Shown here in pieces: positions 51,723 through 61,630 of a stretch of 64,000 bases of DNA (position 1 is its first letter; each line of letters begins with the position of its first letter). Made by a program: the position numbers and the translations under genes. Source of the stretch: Staphylococcus saccharolyticus (lineage in GTDB: Bacteria > Bacillota > Bacilli > Staphylococcales > Staphylococcaceae). The stretch covers positions 124,001 through 188,000 of the forward strand of contig NZ_UHDZ01000001.1 of the NCBI RefSeq assembly GCF_900458815.1, written 5' to 3'. Below the pieces are notes generated by a model. The model saw nothing but the letters and a program-made list of their open reading frames with translations. It was not told the origin of the DNA and made no database searches.

Positions 51723-52724
51723 TTAGAATTCTCCTAATGTTGCAACCATTACAGCTTTGATTGTATGCATTCTGTTTTCAGCTTCTTGGAACACAACTGA
51801 TGCTTTACTTTCAAATACTTCATCAGTCACTTCCATTTCACTAATTCCATATTTTTCATAGATTTCTTTACCAATTTTAGTTTCTGCATTATGGAATGAT
51901 GGTAAGCAGTGTTCAAAAATTACATTAGGATTACCAGTTTTCTCCATTAATTCTTTATTGACTTGATAAGGTTGTAATAATTTAATACGTTCTTTCCATA
52001 CTTCATCAGGTTCACCCATTGAAACCCATACGTCTGTGTAAATAACATCTGAATTTTTAACACCTTTATCGATGTCATCAGTCACTAAAATATTACCGCC
52101 ATTTTCATAAGCGATACGTTCGCAACGTTTTAATAATTCATCAGTTGGGTTTAATTCTTTAGGACAAACTAAGTGGAAGTTCATGCCCATGATAGCTGCA
52201 CCTTGCATTAAAGCATTCGCTACGTTGTTACGGCCATCACCAACATATGTGAAGTTGATTTCGGAGTAGTCTTTTTTCAAGACTTCTTTTGCAGTTAGGA
52301 AGTCTGCAAGTACTTGAGTAGGGTGGTCTTCATCTGTTAAACCATTCCATACTGGAACACCAGAGAATTCAGCTAACGTTTCAACTGTACGTTGTGAAAA
52401 ACCACGATATTCAATACCATCGTACATACCGCCTAGTACTCTAGCTGTATCTTTGGCTGTTTCTTTTTTACCCATTTGTGAACCTGTAGGTCCCAAATAA
52501 GTCACGTTTGCACCTTGATCGTGTGCCGCTACTTCAAATGAACAACGTGTTCTTGTAGAATCTTTTTCAAATAATAGGGCTATATTTTTATTGTTAAGCA
52601 TAGGTTTTTCAGTACCTATATACTTAGCATGTTTTAAATCTTCAGAAAGAGTTAAAAGGAACTCTACCTCTTTTTGTGAAAAGTCTAATAAAGTTAAAAA
52701 ACTTCTGTTACGTAAATTTTTCAT
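51723..52724 (-). CDS. arcB: Ornithine carbamoyltransferase, catabolic type
   Basis: 333 residues; start ATG at 52724 after AAGGAGTTGTAATTG. The carbamoyl-phosphate motif STRTR lies at 56-60, and FEHCLPSFH carries the ornithine-binding Cys. Coupled with arcC it converts citrulline + Pi to ornithine + carbamoyl phosphate for ATP synthesis, or works anabolically. No arginine deiminase gene is adjacent. Preceded by a probable cre site. Confidence 0.93.
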   Translation of the reverse strand: MKNLRNRSFLTLLDFSQKEVEFLLTLSEDLKHAKYIGTEKPMLNNKNIALLFEKDSTRTRCSFEVAAHDQGANVTYLGPTGSQMGKKETAKDTARVLGGMYDGIEYRGFSQRTVETLAEFSGVPVWNGLTDEDHPTQVLADFLTAKEVLKKDYSEINFTYVGDGRNNVANALMQGAAIMGMNFHLVCPKELNPTDELLKRCERIAYENGGNILVTDDIDKGVKNSDVIYTDVWVSMGEPDEVWKERIKLLQPYQVNKELMEKTGNPNVIFEHCLPSFHNAETKIGKEIYEKYGISEMEVTDEVFESKASVVFQEAENRMHTIKAVMVATLGEF

Positions 52725-52759
52725 CAATTACAACTCCTTAAATTTGATTACATGCTTAT

Positions 52760-52773
52760 TGTAAGCGTTTGCT
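52760..52773. promoter_or_regulatory. Probable cre site upstream of arcB
   Basis: TGTAAGCGTTTGCT matches the CcpA consensus TGWAANCGNTNWCA in 12 of 14 positions, 36 bases before the arcB start. The rest of the 500-bp gap to 53224 is AT-rich, with no further gene seen. Confidence 0.55.
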
Positions 52774-53224
52774 ATTCAATTTCAACACATAACCTAAGTT
52801 GTAAATATTTATTAATAAAGCATTGAACTTTTTATTAACATTTCATTTATATGGTGTAAAACTTGAGAAAAAGGACTATCTTTAAGTTATAACTATTTTT
52901 TAAGATGTTAGAATTTTCAATATAAATGAATTTAACGCAATTTAATTTGTGAAAAAACGATAAATGATTAATAATTTTATCCCATTCTAGCTTAGATATA
53001 ATGTCTTAAAAGTAATCGCATTCTTTTTCTTGATAGAAACCACAAAATATCTCTTTGAAGTGGATTTTATCCTTCCATTATTAAGATAATTGATTCATGC
53101 AAGACAAAAAATTACATTAAATTAATATTGGATTTAGTTTGAGGTGTTTAGTATTGCTGAGATAAGGGCATATTACACTTTATAAGGAAAGAAAACATAT
53201 ATCGAAAGTAGGAGGAATTCTTAG

Positions 53225-53449
53225 ATGAAAGTCTATAAACTAGATTATCAACATCATAAAGATATTGTAGATGATAATGTATTAACTATGTTTGTGACAG
53301 CTAATAACAAAAAAGAAGTTGAAACATTCGCGAAGAAATTACATTATAAAATTGAACATTTATCTCCATTATCGAAAAAAGAATTTGAAGAAGAAAAAGC
53401 TAAAGATGAACATTATAGACTCGAACATGTAGATCATTATTTAGAATAA
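53225..53449 (+). CDS. Conserved small staphylococcal protein of unknown function
   Basis: 74 residues, soluble, rich in Lys/Glu/His (KVYKLDYQHHKDIVDDN... EHVDHYLE), no signal or membrane segment. Strong ribosome binding site AGTAGGAGGAATTCTTAG and its own terminator show a real gene. The family is not recognised. Confidence 0.75.
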   Translation: MKVYKLDYQHHKDIVDDNVLTMFVTANNKKEVETFAKKLHYKIEHLSPLSKKEFEEEKAKDEHYRLEHVDHYLE

Positions 53450-53480
53450 AAAGTAACAATGAAATGTTATAGAAGATTTT

Positions 53481-53516
53481 AAAACCTGTAATTGATGTAA
53501 AGATTGCAGGTTTTTT
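53481..53516 (+). terminator. Terminator of the 74-residue gene
   Basis: AAAACCTG pairs with CAGGTTTT around an inner A/T-rich loop, then TTTTTTATTTC. Confidence 0.75.
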
Positions 53517-53736
53517 ATTTCAAGTAGGACATGTTTTTGTTCAAAAGTAAAAGTAAATTTATGTATAATCAAAATATATTGAAGTTTATCTATATGTATT
53601 AATAACTAAGCATCCTACTATGCTTGATAAAAGTCTTTATATATAACTCATTCACTGAATTTTAGTTATTCATTTTTCATTAATTTTAATATATACTTAA
53701 AATTGTATTTTTTAATTATTTTAATGAGGTGATTCA

Positions 53737-54612
53737 ATGAATAAGTTAGCGAAGTATATTGCAACAGCAACGTTAGCAACAGCATTTACAATTTCAGCAC
53801 CACTTAATACATATGCATGTGAATCTCATGCTAAAGACGATCATCATCAAACAACACAACATCATAAAGATCTTAATTTAGGGTCTCAAAATATTATGGC
53901 AGTATCATGGTATCAAAATTCTGCAGAAGCGAAAGCACTTTATTTACAAGGGTATAATAGTGCTAAATATCAATTAGATGAGTATCTTAAAAAGAATAAC
54001 GGAAATAAAAAGCTTGCAATTGCTTTAGATATAGATGAAACAGTTCTTGATAACTCACCTTATCAAGGGTATGCTGCATTACACGATACTTCTTTTCCTA
54101 AAGGTTGGCATGAATGGGTAGCAGCTGCTAAAGCGAAACCAGTTTATGGTGCCAAATCGTTTCTAAAATATGCAGATAAAAGAGGTATAGATATTTATTA
54201 TATTTCTGATCACGATAAAGACAAAGATTTCAAAGGAACGAAAAAGAACTTAAAAAATATTGGTCTTCCCCAAGTTAAAGACGACCATATTTTATTAAAA
54301 GGTAAAAATGATAAAAGTAAGGAATCAAGACGTCAGAAAGTTGAAAAAAATCATAAATTAATTATGCTATTTGGTGACAATTTATTAGACTTTACAGATC
54401 CTAAAAAGGCAACTTTTAAAGAACGTGAAAAACTTGTTCAACAACATAAAAATGACTTTGGTAAGAAATATTTTATTTTCCCAAATCCAATGTATGGTAG
54501 TTGGGAATCTACAATTTATAATAATAACTATCAAATAAGTAAAGAACAAAAAGATCAACTCAGAAAACAATCCATTAAACAATTTGACCCAGATACTGGG
54601 GAAGTAAAATAA
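53737..54612 (+). CDS. Secreted class C acid phosphatase / 5'-nucleotidase, e(P4) family
   Basis: 291 residues. Signal MNKLAKYIATATLATAFTIS then APLNTYACES; Cys28 lies after TYA, so lipid attachment is possible though the lipobox is poor. HAD core with DDDD-type residues Asp98 and Asp100 (IALDIDETVLDN), and downstream ISDHDKDKD, LMLFGDNLLDF. It removes phosphate from nucleotides and other monoesters outside the cell. His-rich stretch after the signal (DDHHQTTQHHKD) may bind metal. Single gene with terminator. Confidence 0.88.
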   Translation: MNKLAKYIATATLATAFTISAPLNTYACESHAKDDHHQTTQHHKDLNLGSQNIMAVSWYQNSAEAKALYLQGYNSAKYQLDEYLKKNNGNKKLAIALDIDETVLDNSPYQGYAALHDTSFPKGWHEWVAAAKAKPVYGAKSFLKYADKRGIDIYYISDHDKDKDFKGTKKNLKNIGLPQVKDDHILLKGKNDKSKESRRQKVEKNHKLIMLFGDNLLDFTDPKKATFKEREKLVQQHKNDFGKKYFIFPNPMYGSWESTIYNNNYQISKEQKDQLRKQSIKQFDPDTGEVK

Positions 54613-54631
54613 TAAAGAAATTGTAATTTAT

Positions 54632-54668
54632 AGCTATGTTGACACATTGAAATAGTCAACGTGGCTTT
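54632..54668 (+). terminator. Terminator of the acid phosphatase gene
   Basis: GTTGAC (54638-54643) pairs with GTCAAC (54655-54660), extended by AGC/GCT, followed by TTTTTTATTTTT. Confidence 0.8.
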
Positions 54669-54706
54669 TTTATTTTTCAAAAATAATTTAATTTATGTCA
54701 TCAATA

Positions 54707-54737
54707 ATGTAAACTTATATACGTACGAAGTTTACAT
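54707..54737. promoter_or_regulatory. Probable BirA operator of bioB
   Basis: ATGTAAACTT and AAGTTTACAT, perfect 10-bp arms, are separated by 11 bases. This arrangement, ahead of a biotin gene, is like the biotin repressor BirA operator; binding of biotinyl-AMP-BirA would silence bioB. Confidence 0.7.
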
Positions 54738-54792
54738 CATAGTTGTTATCCCTTTAAATATTTAATTTTTCAAGAATAAGGAGTTAATAGTC

Positions 54793-55758
54793 ATGAAATT
54801 AAATCTAGCAGAACGCGTGCTTAAAGAGAATACACTGACTAAGGAAGAAGCTTTAGCAATCTTTGAAAATTCAGATATTGATACTTTTGAATTATTAAAT
54901 GAAGCATATATCGTCAGAAAACATTATTATGGTAGAAAAGTAAAATTGAATATGATTCTTAATGCCAAAAGTGGTATTTGTGCTGAAGATTGTGGATACT
55001 GTGGGCAATCCATAAAAATGAAGGAAAAGCAAAGATATGCACTCGTAGAACAAAATCAAATTAAAGCAGGTGCGCAAGTTGCGACTGATAATCAAATTGG
55101 AACATATTGTATTGTGATGAGTGGAAGAGGTCCTAGTAATAAAGAAATAGATCACATTTGTGAAACAGTTGAGGAAATTAAGAAAGTTCATCCTCAATTG
55201 AAAATATGTGCGTGCTTAGGACTTACTGAAGAAGATCAAGCAAAAAAACTTAAAGAAGCGGGTGTCGATCGTTACAATCATAACTTAAATACAAGTGAAC
55301 GTTATCATGAAGAAGTTGTGACAACGCATACATATGAGGATCGTGTCAATACAGTTGAAATGATGAAAGCGAATCATATTTCTCCTTGTTCGGGTGTGAT
55401 ATGTGGCATGGGAGAAACAGAAAAAGATATTGTTGATATGGCATTTGCGTTAAAGGACATTGATGCTGATAGTATTCCGATTAACTTTTTACATCCGATT
55501 AAAGGCACTAAGTTTGGTGGTTTAGATTTATTATCACCGATGAAATGTATAAGAATCATTGCATTGTTTCGACTTATTAATCCAACTAAGGAAATTAGAA
55601 TTGCAGGAGGAAGAGAAGTTAATTTACGTTCTTTACAACCTCTTGCATTAAAAGCTGCTAATTCCATCTTTGTAGGAGATTATTTGATTACAGGAGGTCA
55701 GCCGAATGAAGAAGACTATCGTTTGATTGAAGATTTAGGATTTGAGATTGATAAATAG
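54793..55758 (+). CDS. bioB: Biotin synthase
   Basis: 321-residue radical SAM enzyme. CxxxCxxC is Cys63, Cys67 and Cys70 ([13 protein letters not shown]). Further motifs: [44 protein letters not shown]. It inserts sulfur into dethiobiotin. Start after ATAAGGAGTTAATAGTC. Alone here; the other biotin genes are not in the window. Intact. Confidence 0.95.
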   Translation: MKLNLAERVLKENTLTKEEALAIFENSDIDTFELLNEAYIVRKHYYGRKVKLNMILNAKSGICAEDCGYCGQSIKMKEKQRYALVEQNQIKAGAQVATDNQIGTYCIVMSGRGPSNKEIDHICETVEEIKKVHPQLKICACLGLTEEDQAKKLKEAGVDRYNHNLNTSERYHEEVVTTHTYEDRVNTVEMMKANHISPCSGVICGMGETEKDIVDMAFALKDIDADSIPINFLHPIKGTKFGGLDLLSPMKCIRIIALFRLINPTKEIRIAGGREVNLRSLQPLALKAANSIFVGDYLITGGQPNEEDYRLIEDLGFEIDK

Positions 55759-55920
55759 TATAGATTACTTAATTTATATTTCCTTTAGAAATATCCTTAC
55801 TTTAGAATAATTAATGATAAGGTATAAAGTGTACTTAATTTAATATATAATTAATATTGTTAATGACAATTAAACAAAACTTCATTAAATCTTCATAAAA
55901 TACATCTTTTAATTTTGAAA

Positions 55921-55934
55921 TGTAAGCGTATACT
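55921..55934. promoter_or_regulatory. Probable cre site upstream of gldA
   Basis: TGTAAGCGTATACT fits the CcpA consensus at most positions; the 308-bp gap 55759-56066 holds it and no gene. It would bring glycerol use under glucose control. Confidence 0.5.
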
Positions 55935-56066
55935 GTTAATTGAGAGACGAGAGACGGTATAATCCACAGTTATTAAAAATTAAGATTAGGGGAATAATAT
56001 TAAGTAATTTCATTATTAAATCTTAATTTTTAATATAAATATAAAAGATGTTTTGGAGGAATACTT

Positions 56067-57173
56067 ATGTCTAAATTTATTTATCAATCACCAGGAAGAT
56101 ATGTACAAGGGAAAGGTGTCATCAACTCTATTGCTGAAGAGACTGAACGTCTTGGTAGTCATGCATTAATTATTTCAGACGAAGTTGTATGGAATTTAAC
56201 TGAATCTAAAATTAAAGACAGTTTCTCAGCAAATAACAACGTTCAATTTGATTATGAAGTGTTTAAAGGAGAATCTTCAGAAGAAGAAATTAAACGTATT
56301 GCTAGCCAATACAAAAGCCAAAACGTTGACGTTGTTATTGGATTAGGCGGAGGTAAAGCGTTAGATACAGGTAAAGCTGTAGCTTATGAATTAAATGCAA
56401 GTGTTATTGACTTTGCATCTACAGCATCAATGGATGCGCCAACAGCTGCAGTATCTGTTATTTATAACGAAGATGGCTCATTCAGTGGTTACGAATTCTA
56501 CCCTAAAAACCCTGATACAGTAATGGTTGATTCTGAAATTGTTGCTCAAGCACCTGTACGTTTATTCGCCTCTGGTATGAGTGATGGATTAGCAACTTTA
56601 ATCGAAGTTGAATCTACATTACGCAGACAAGGTAAAAATATGTTCCACGGTAAACCAACGTTAGCAAGTTTAGCAATCGCTCAAAAATGTGAAGAAGTCA
56701 TCTTTGAATATGGTTATAGTGCTTATACATCAGTAGAAAACCATATTGTTACACCTCAAGTTGATGCTGTCATTGAAGCTAATACATTGCTTTCAGGTTT
56801 AGGATTTGAAAATGGTGGACTTGCTGGTGCACACGCAATTCATAATGGATTTACTGCATTAGAAGGAGACATTCACCACTTAACTCATGGTGAAAAAGTT
56901 GCTTATGGTATTTTAGTTCAATTAGTATTAGAAAATGCGTCAACAGAAAAATTCTTGAAGTATAAAAAATTCTTCGATAACATTAACATGCCAACAACTC
57001 TAGAAGGACTTCATATTGAAAATATTAGTTATGAAGATTTAGTTAGTGTAGGTGAACGTGCGTTAACACCTAATGATACGTTTGCTAACCTTAGTGATAA
57101 AATCACTGCTGATGAAATTGCAGATTCAATTTTAACTGTCAATGATTTATCTAAAAGTCATTTCAACAACTAA
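56067..57173 (+). CDS. gldA: Glycerol dehydrogenase
   Basis: 368 residues, iron/zinc-dependent alcohol dehydrogenase type III. NAD loop GLGGGKALDTGKAVA; metal ligands Asp in ASGMSDGLATLIE, His in AHAIHNGF and HHLTHGEKVAYG. It oxidises glycerol to dihydroxyacetone for DhaKLM 15 bp downstream. Start after TTGGAGG. Intact; fits anaerobic glycerol fermentation together with Pfl. Confidence 0.95.
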   Translation: MSKFIYQSPGRYVQGKGVINSIAEETERLGSHALIISDEVVWNLTESKIKDSFSANNNVQFDYEVFKGESSEEEIKRIASQYKSQNVDVVIGLGGGKALDTGKAVAYELNASVIDFASTASMDAPTAAVSVIYNEDGSFSGYEFYPKNPDTVMVDSEIVAQAPVRLFASGMSDGLATLIEVESTLRRQGKNMFHGKPTLASLAIAQKCEEVIFEYGYSAYTSVENHIVTPQVDAVIEANTLLSGLGFENGGLAGAHAIHNGFTALEGDIHHLTHGEKVAYGILVQLVLENASTEKFLKYKKFFDNINMPTTLEGLHIENISYEDLVSVGERALTPNDTFANLSDKITADEIADSILTVNDLSKSHFNN

Positions 57174-57187
57174 AAGGAGTCGCTTTT

Positions 57188-58150
57188 ATGAAAAAGTTAA
57201 TTCAAGATAAAAACACAATTTTAAAAGACATGCTCGATGGAATTACGGTTTCTAACCAAGATGTTGAAATAGTTTCTGACACAATTGTTGTTAGAAAGAA
57301 TAAAAAACAATCTGGTGTTGCACTAGTATCTGGTGGTGGTAGTGGACATGAGCCCGCACACGCTGGATTTGTTGCACAAGGTATGCTAGATGCAGCCGTA
57401 TGTGGCGAAGTTTTTACTTCACCAACACCTGACAAAATTTTAGATGCAATTAAGGCTGTTGATAATGGAGACGGCGTGCTACTCATTATTAAAAATTATG
57501 CCGGCGATGTAATGAACTTCGAAATGGCTCAAGAAATGGCACAAATGGAAGACATTCAGGTTGAAAGTGTCATTGTAAGAGACGATATCGCAATTTTAGA
57601 CCCAGAAAAACGTCGTGGTGTAGCAGGTACTGTATTTGTGCATAAATATGCTGGATACTTAGCCGAAAATGGTGTGGCTTTAAGTGAAATTAAATCTAAA
57701 ATTGAAGCAATTTTACCAGAAATTAAAAGTATCGGTATGGCTTTAACGCCACCAATGGTACCTACTACAGGTAAAAATGGTTTCGACATCGAAGATAATG
57801 AAATGGAAATTGGTATTGGTATTCATGGTGAAAAAGGATTACATCGTGAAGCAGTGCAACCTGTTAATACGATTGTTGAACGTTTACTTGATGAGTTGTT
57901 CAAAGAAATTGATAAACAACCATTAATTGTAATGGTTAACGGTATGGGTGGCACACCATTATCAGAATTAAATATAGTTACTAAATATTTAGATGAGCAA
58001 TTCAAAAATAACAATATCGATGTAAAACATTGGTTTGTTGGTGACTATATGACAGCTCTTGATATGCAAGGCTTCTCTATCACTGTACTACCCTTCAGTG
58101 AAGATGTAGCTAAAGGTTTAGTAGCCCCTACTGCAAGTAAATATTTCTAA
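57188..58150 (+). CDS. dhaK: Dihydroxyacetone kinase subunit DhaK
   Basis: 320 residues, substrate-binding subunit of the PEP-dependent kinase. SGGGSGHEPAHAGFV binds dihydroxyacetone; His213 in IGIHGEKGLHRE forms the hemiaminal. It receives phosphate from ADP-bound DhaL to give dihydroxyacetone phosphate. Start after AAAAGGAGTCGCTTTT. Confidence 0.95.
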   Translation: MKKLIQDKNTILKDMLDGITVSNQDVEIVSDTIVVRKNKKQSGVALVSGGGSGHEPAHAGFVAQGMLDAAVCGEVFTSPTPDKILDAIKAVDNGDGVLLIIKNYAGDVMNFEMAQEMAQMEDIQVESVIVRDDIAILDPEKRRGVAGTVFVHKYAGYLAENGVALSEIKSKIEAILPEIKSIGMALTPPMVPTTGKNGFDIEDNEMEIGIGIHGEKGLHREAVQPVNTIVERLLDELFKEIDKQPLIVMVNGMGGTPLSELNIVTKYLDEQFKNNNIDVKHWFVGDYMTALDMQGFSITVLPFSEDVAKGLVAPTASKYF

Positions 58151-58203
58151 TTTAATATCGAAGAAAGTAATATTATAATTTAATTTTTGAGGTGACTTAG
58201 AAA

Positions 58204-58779
58204 ATGAATGTAGCAGATATCAAAGCACGCTTATTAGATTTAGAAAATACTTTTAAAGAAAAAGAAAGTGAACTTACTGATTTAGATAGAGCCATTGGTG
58301 ATGGAGACCATGGTGTTAATATGGTTAGAGGTTTTGAACATTTAAAAGAAAAATTAGATGATCAAAGCATGCAAGCATTATTTAAATCTACAGGAATGAC
58401 ATTAATGTCTAACGTGGGTGGTGCTTCAGGACCGTTATACGGCTTTGGTTTTATCAAGATGGCAAGTGCAGTAAACGATGAGATTGATCACGATAATCTT
58501 AAAGAAGTACTTAAAGCGTTTGCTGATGGTATTCAACAACGTGGTAAAGTTGAATTAAATGAAAAAACTATGTATGACGTTATTGAACGTGCGAGAGAAG
58601 CTGTAGAAAATGACGAAACAGTGGATCTTGATAAACTACAATCATTTGCTAATGAAACCAAAGATATGGTGGCTACTAAAGGCCGTGCATCATACTTCAA
58701 CGAAGCTTCAAAAGGTTATATCGATCCTGGTGCACAAAGTAGTGTTTATATTCTTAATGCAATTATAGGAGGAGAGTAA
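58204..58779 (+). CDS. dhaL: Dihydroxyacetone kinase subunit DhaL
   Basis: 191 residues, ADP/ATP-binding subunit. AIGDGDHGVNM with Asp33 and Asp35 (with a third nearby) binds Mg-ADP; GGASGPLYGFGF and DPGAQS follow. The bound nucleotide is rephosphorylated by DhaM instead of being exchanged. Overlapped by only three bases of gap to dhaM. Confidence 0.95.
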   Translation: MNVADIKARLLDLENTFKEKESELTDLDRAIGDGDHGVNMVRGFEHLKEKLDDQSMQALFKSTGMTLMSNVGGASGPLYGFGFIKMASAVNDEIDHDNLKEVLKAFADGIQQRGKVELNEKTMYDVIERAREAVENDETVDLDKLQSFANETKDMVATKGRASYFNEASKGYIDPGAQSSVYILNAIIGGE

Positions 58780-58782
58780 GAA

Positions 58783-59157
58783 ATGACATCTATAGTAGTA
58801 GTGAGTCATAGTCATAAAATAGCAGAAGGTGTTAAACAATTAATTAATCAAATGACTGACGGTGGCGTTGACCTCATCGCTGTTGGTGGTTTAAGTGACG
58901 ATGAAATTGGTACATCATTTGACCAAATCGTTTCTATTATAAATGGGCTTGAAAATGATGCGTTATGCTTTTATGACATTGGTTCAGCCGGCATGAATTT
59001 AGATACAGCTTTAGAAATGTACGACGGTGATCATAAAATCGTAAAAATGGAGGCGCCTATCGTTGAAGGTAGCTTTATTGCAAGTGTAGGAATTAAATCA
59101 AATATGAGTATGGATAGTGTTATCTCTGAAGTGAGAGCTAAATATCCAGAGGAATAA
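58783..59157 (+). CDS. dhaM: Dihydroxyacetone kinase phosphotransfer subunit DhaM
   Basis: 124 residues, a mannose-type EIIA domain only (no HPr or EI fusion, as usual in Firmicutes). Phospho-acceptor His9 in VVVSHSHKIAEG. It passes phosphate from HPr to DhaL, tying glycerol use to the PTS. Start after GGAGGAGAGTAAGA; terminator follows. Confidence 0.94.
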   Translation: MTSIVVVSHSHKIAEGVKQLINQMTDGGVDLIAVGGLSDDEIGTSFDQIVSIINGLENDALCFYDIGSAGMNLDTALEMYDGDHKIVKMEAPIVEGSFIASVGIKSNMSMDSVISEVRAKYPEE

Positions 59158-59192
59158 CTCTTAATTATAGATAATAAATATTGAATGTGTTG

Positions 59193-59230
59193 CTAGGCGT
59201 ACCAATGCCAATTGGTTATGGTACGCCTAG
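59193..59230 (+). terminator. Terminator of gldA-dhaKLM
   Basis: CTAGGCGTACC (59193-59203) and GGTACGCCTAG (59220-59230) form an 11-bp stem, then CTTTTTAG. The rest of the gap to 59436 has no gene. Confidence 0.9.
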
Positions 59231-59436
59231 CTTTTTAGTGTTAATCTACATATTAAAAATAAGATGTGGTGTTAACGATGATAATGTATATATGTTTCAC
59301 GTTAAACAACTATAGAATTTGTAAAAATTACAAAATAGAAAAATATAAATAAGCTCAAAACATAAAGAAAAAATTTGTTTGTATGTTGCATTACAAAGGA
59401 ACAGTGTTTTCTCTCTTATAATGTTTCATGTACTGG

Positions 59437-60061
59437 TCACATATGACAAAGTTTGATTAAGTTAATATTTTTATTTTTATAAATAGCATAGGATTTATCT
59501 ACAGTATGGTTTAGTGTTGGTTTATATAGTTGATGATTAGCATATTCGGTTTTAGTAAGTGCTTCTAATTTATCTATAAATTGGTCTATTTCGATGTCTG
59601 GTTTTCTTTTAGAGAAAGTAATGCCATTTTTATCAAAATCCGGTGTATTATATTGATGGTGGTAAATCATATAAGCTACTTTAAGTTTGTTATATTGATT
59701 TTTGACTGGTTCATAGCTACCTAATAATTTTTGTATTACAGTATTTGATTGATCGCTATGATGACTCATTAGAGAAATTAGATTTTGAACGTGAGTATCA
59801 AGAGATTTAAAATCTGTTTCAATATCTTGATAAATTTCCATCGTATTTTCTTTACTAAAAATTAGAAGTTTCGAAATTTAAGTAGTTATTTCTTACTTTT
59901 GCAGCTTTATAAGCTGTAATATCTAAAGAACTAACTTGATCGTTATGATAATCTTTACTTTTGTCTCTATCATCTTTTCTAAATTGAAACCAAAGTGCTA
60001 TAAATGTGTCTGCTAAAGTAAAAATGCCACCGACTATTGTAGCTAAAAATTGACTCAACAA
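59437..60061 (-). pseudogene. Hypothetical membrane-anchored protein, split by a one-base shift
   Basis: N-terminal piece (LLSQFLATIVGGIFTLADTF... NNYLNFETSNF) and C-terminal piece (MEIYQDIETDFKSLDTH... NLIKLCHM) on the minus strand read as one ~207-residue protein if one T is removed from a T5 run near 59868, which links NF to SKENTMEIYQ. The start is probably a TTG (60061 or 60058) after GGAGGTGATA. One N-terminal membrane helix, then an alpha-helical cytoplasmic domain. Family unknown; two separate genes are the alternative. Confidence 0.5.
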
Positions 60062-60204
60062 TATCACCTCCAGTAAATGTTTTATAATTATATGACAATG
60101 ATATATATTTGGTTTTTGGTATATATTACTGTTATTTATTATACAAACTTGCGATCAATATGATTTGAATGAAAAATTGAAGTTATCATTTTATAAAAAT
60201 ATAA

Positions 60205-60238
60205 CCACTTAGAGATTTTAAATTTCATCCCTAAGTGG
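60205..60238 (-). terminator. Terminator of the MFS gene
   Basis: CCACTTAG and CTAAGTGG form the stem; on the minus strand TATATTTTTAT follows. Confidence 0.75.
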
Positions 60239-60301
60239 CTATTCAGCAGATGTATAATTCATTTTAATTATAAATATTTGGTCTAATTTCAACTTTCTCT
60301 T

Positions 60302-61492
60302 TCATTTGAATGGATCTTTGTGTGTTCTGCCGTGAACGAAGTAATACAGGATAAGTGCTATGATAACAAGTATACCCATTACCATATATAAATGACGATA
60401 ACCAATAAATGGTGTGATGATACCTAAAATAATTGGTCCCATACCTGCGCCGAAATCGGCGAAGATATAGAATGTTGACGTTGCTAAGCCTATCTTACTT
60501 GCAGATGATTGTTGAATTGCAATTGCTTGTGCAGTAGGTACGATAGTGCCATAACCAAAGCCAATGAATGCAGCTGCAATAAGTAAAATCATGCTGGTAT
60601 GAGTAAAACCGAGAATAATAAGTCCAATTGTAAAGCTTAGTAAAACTGGATACATTACTTTGTTCTCACCAAAATTATCATAAATTTTACCTGTGAATGG
60701 GCGTGTGATAAACGTAACAATCGCAAAGACAAGGAAGAAGAAACTTGATGCTGTAACGAGATTGATTTTTTCAGAGTAAATAGATAAAAATGACAAGACA
60801 CTAGAATAAGCGACACCGATTAAGATGACTACTAAAGAAATAGGTAATGCTTCTTTTTGTAGGTAAGCGTGAATACCACGTGGTTGATCTTTAGTTTCAT
60901 GATTATTATTAAGTACAGGTAGTTTTTTAATGAAAATACTTAATACAAATGCTACAAGAATACTTAATAGACTGATAGCAAAAATAGATTTAAATCCTAA
61001 ATGTTTGTTAAATACTAAGCCAATAAAAGGTCCAATAGCAGAAGCAAGTCTCACACTTAATCCATAATAACTAATGCCCTCACCTTTTCGATCCTCTGGG
61101 ATGATTCGAGATGAAATAGTTCCTGTTGCTGTTGATGAAAATCCAAATGCTATAACATGAATAAAACGAATTAACATAAGGACCCATAAGTTTGTAATAG
61201 CAAAGTATAATGCTATTGCAATAATTGAAAAGATGACGCCGTAAAGTAAGACCTTTTTAGGTTGCAAATGATCTATAATTCTAGCCGAACCTAAACGTCC
61301 AGCTAGCATACCAATAATAAATATACCTGCAGCTAAGCCTCCTATACTTTCAGAGGCATGATATTTATCAATAGTATATTCAGTGATTGTTACGACCAAC
61401 ATGTAATGAATTAAATACATAAATAAGTTAACGAAAGTAATAAATATAAAGTCTTTTGTTCACAAACGGTCGTTCACTAAATGATTTGACAT
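60302..61492 (-). pseudogene. MFS transporter with a stop at codon 11
   Basis: Twelve-helix major facilitator. From ATG 61492, after GAGGAGGAACAGC, MSNHLVNDRL is followed by TGA (61460-61462, likely from TGG) and then by an uninterrupted permease: TKDFIFITFVNLFMYLIHYM, LAGRLGSARIID, DRKGEGISYYGLS, ITRPFTGKIYD. An internal ATG at 61420 could initiate a shorter form lacking part of helix 1. Divergent from a LysR gene, which is also broken; drug or metabolite efflux is plausible. Confidence 0.78.
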
Positions 61493-61630
61493 GCTGTTCC
61501 TCCTCAATATAATGAAATTCTACATTCATAATGTTGTTATATCATCTATTATATAAATTAAATATACTAATGTATAATTGGAATTAATGAATATAATATA
61601 AGTAAAACTTATATAAAAAAGGCGAGAATA

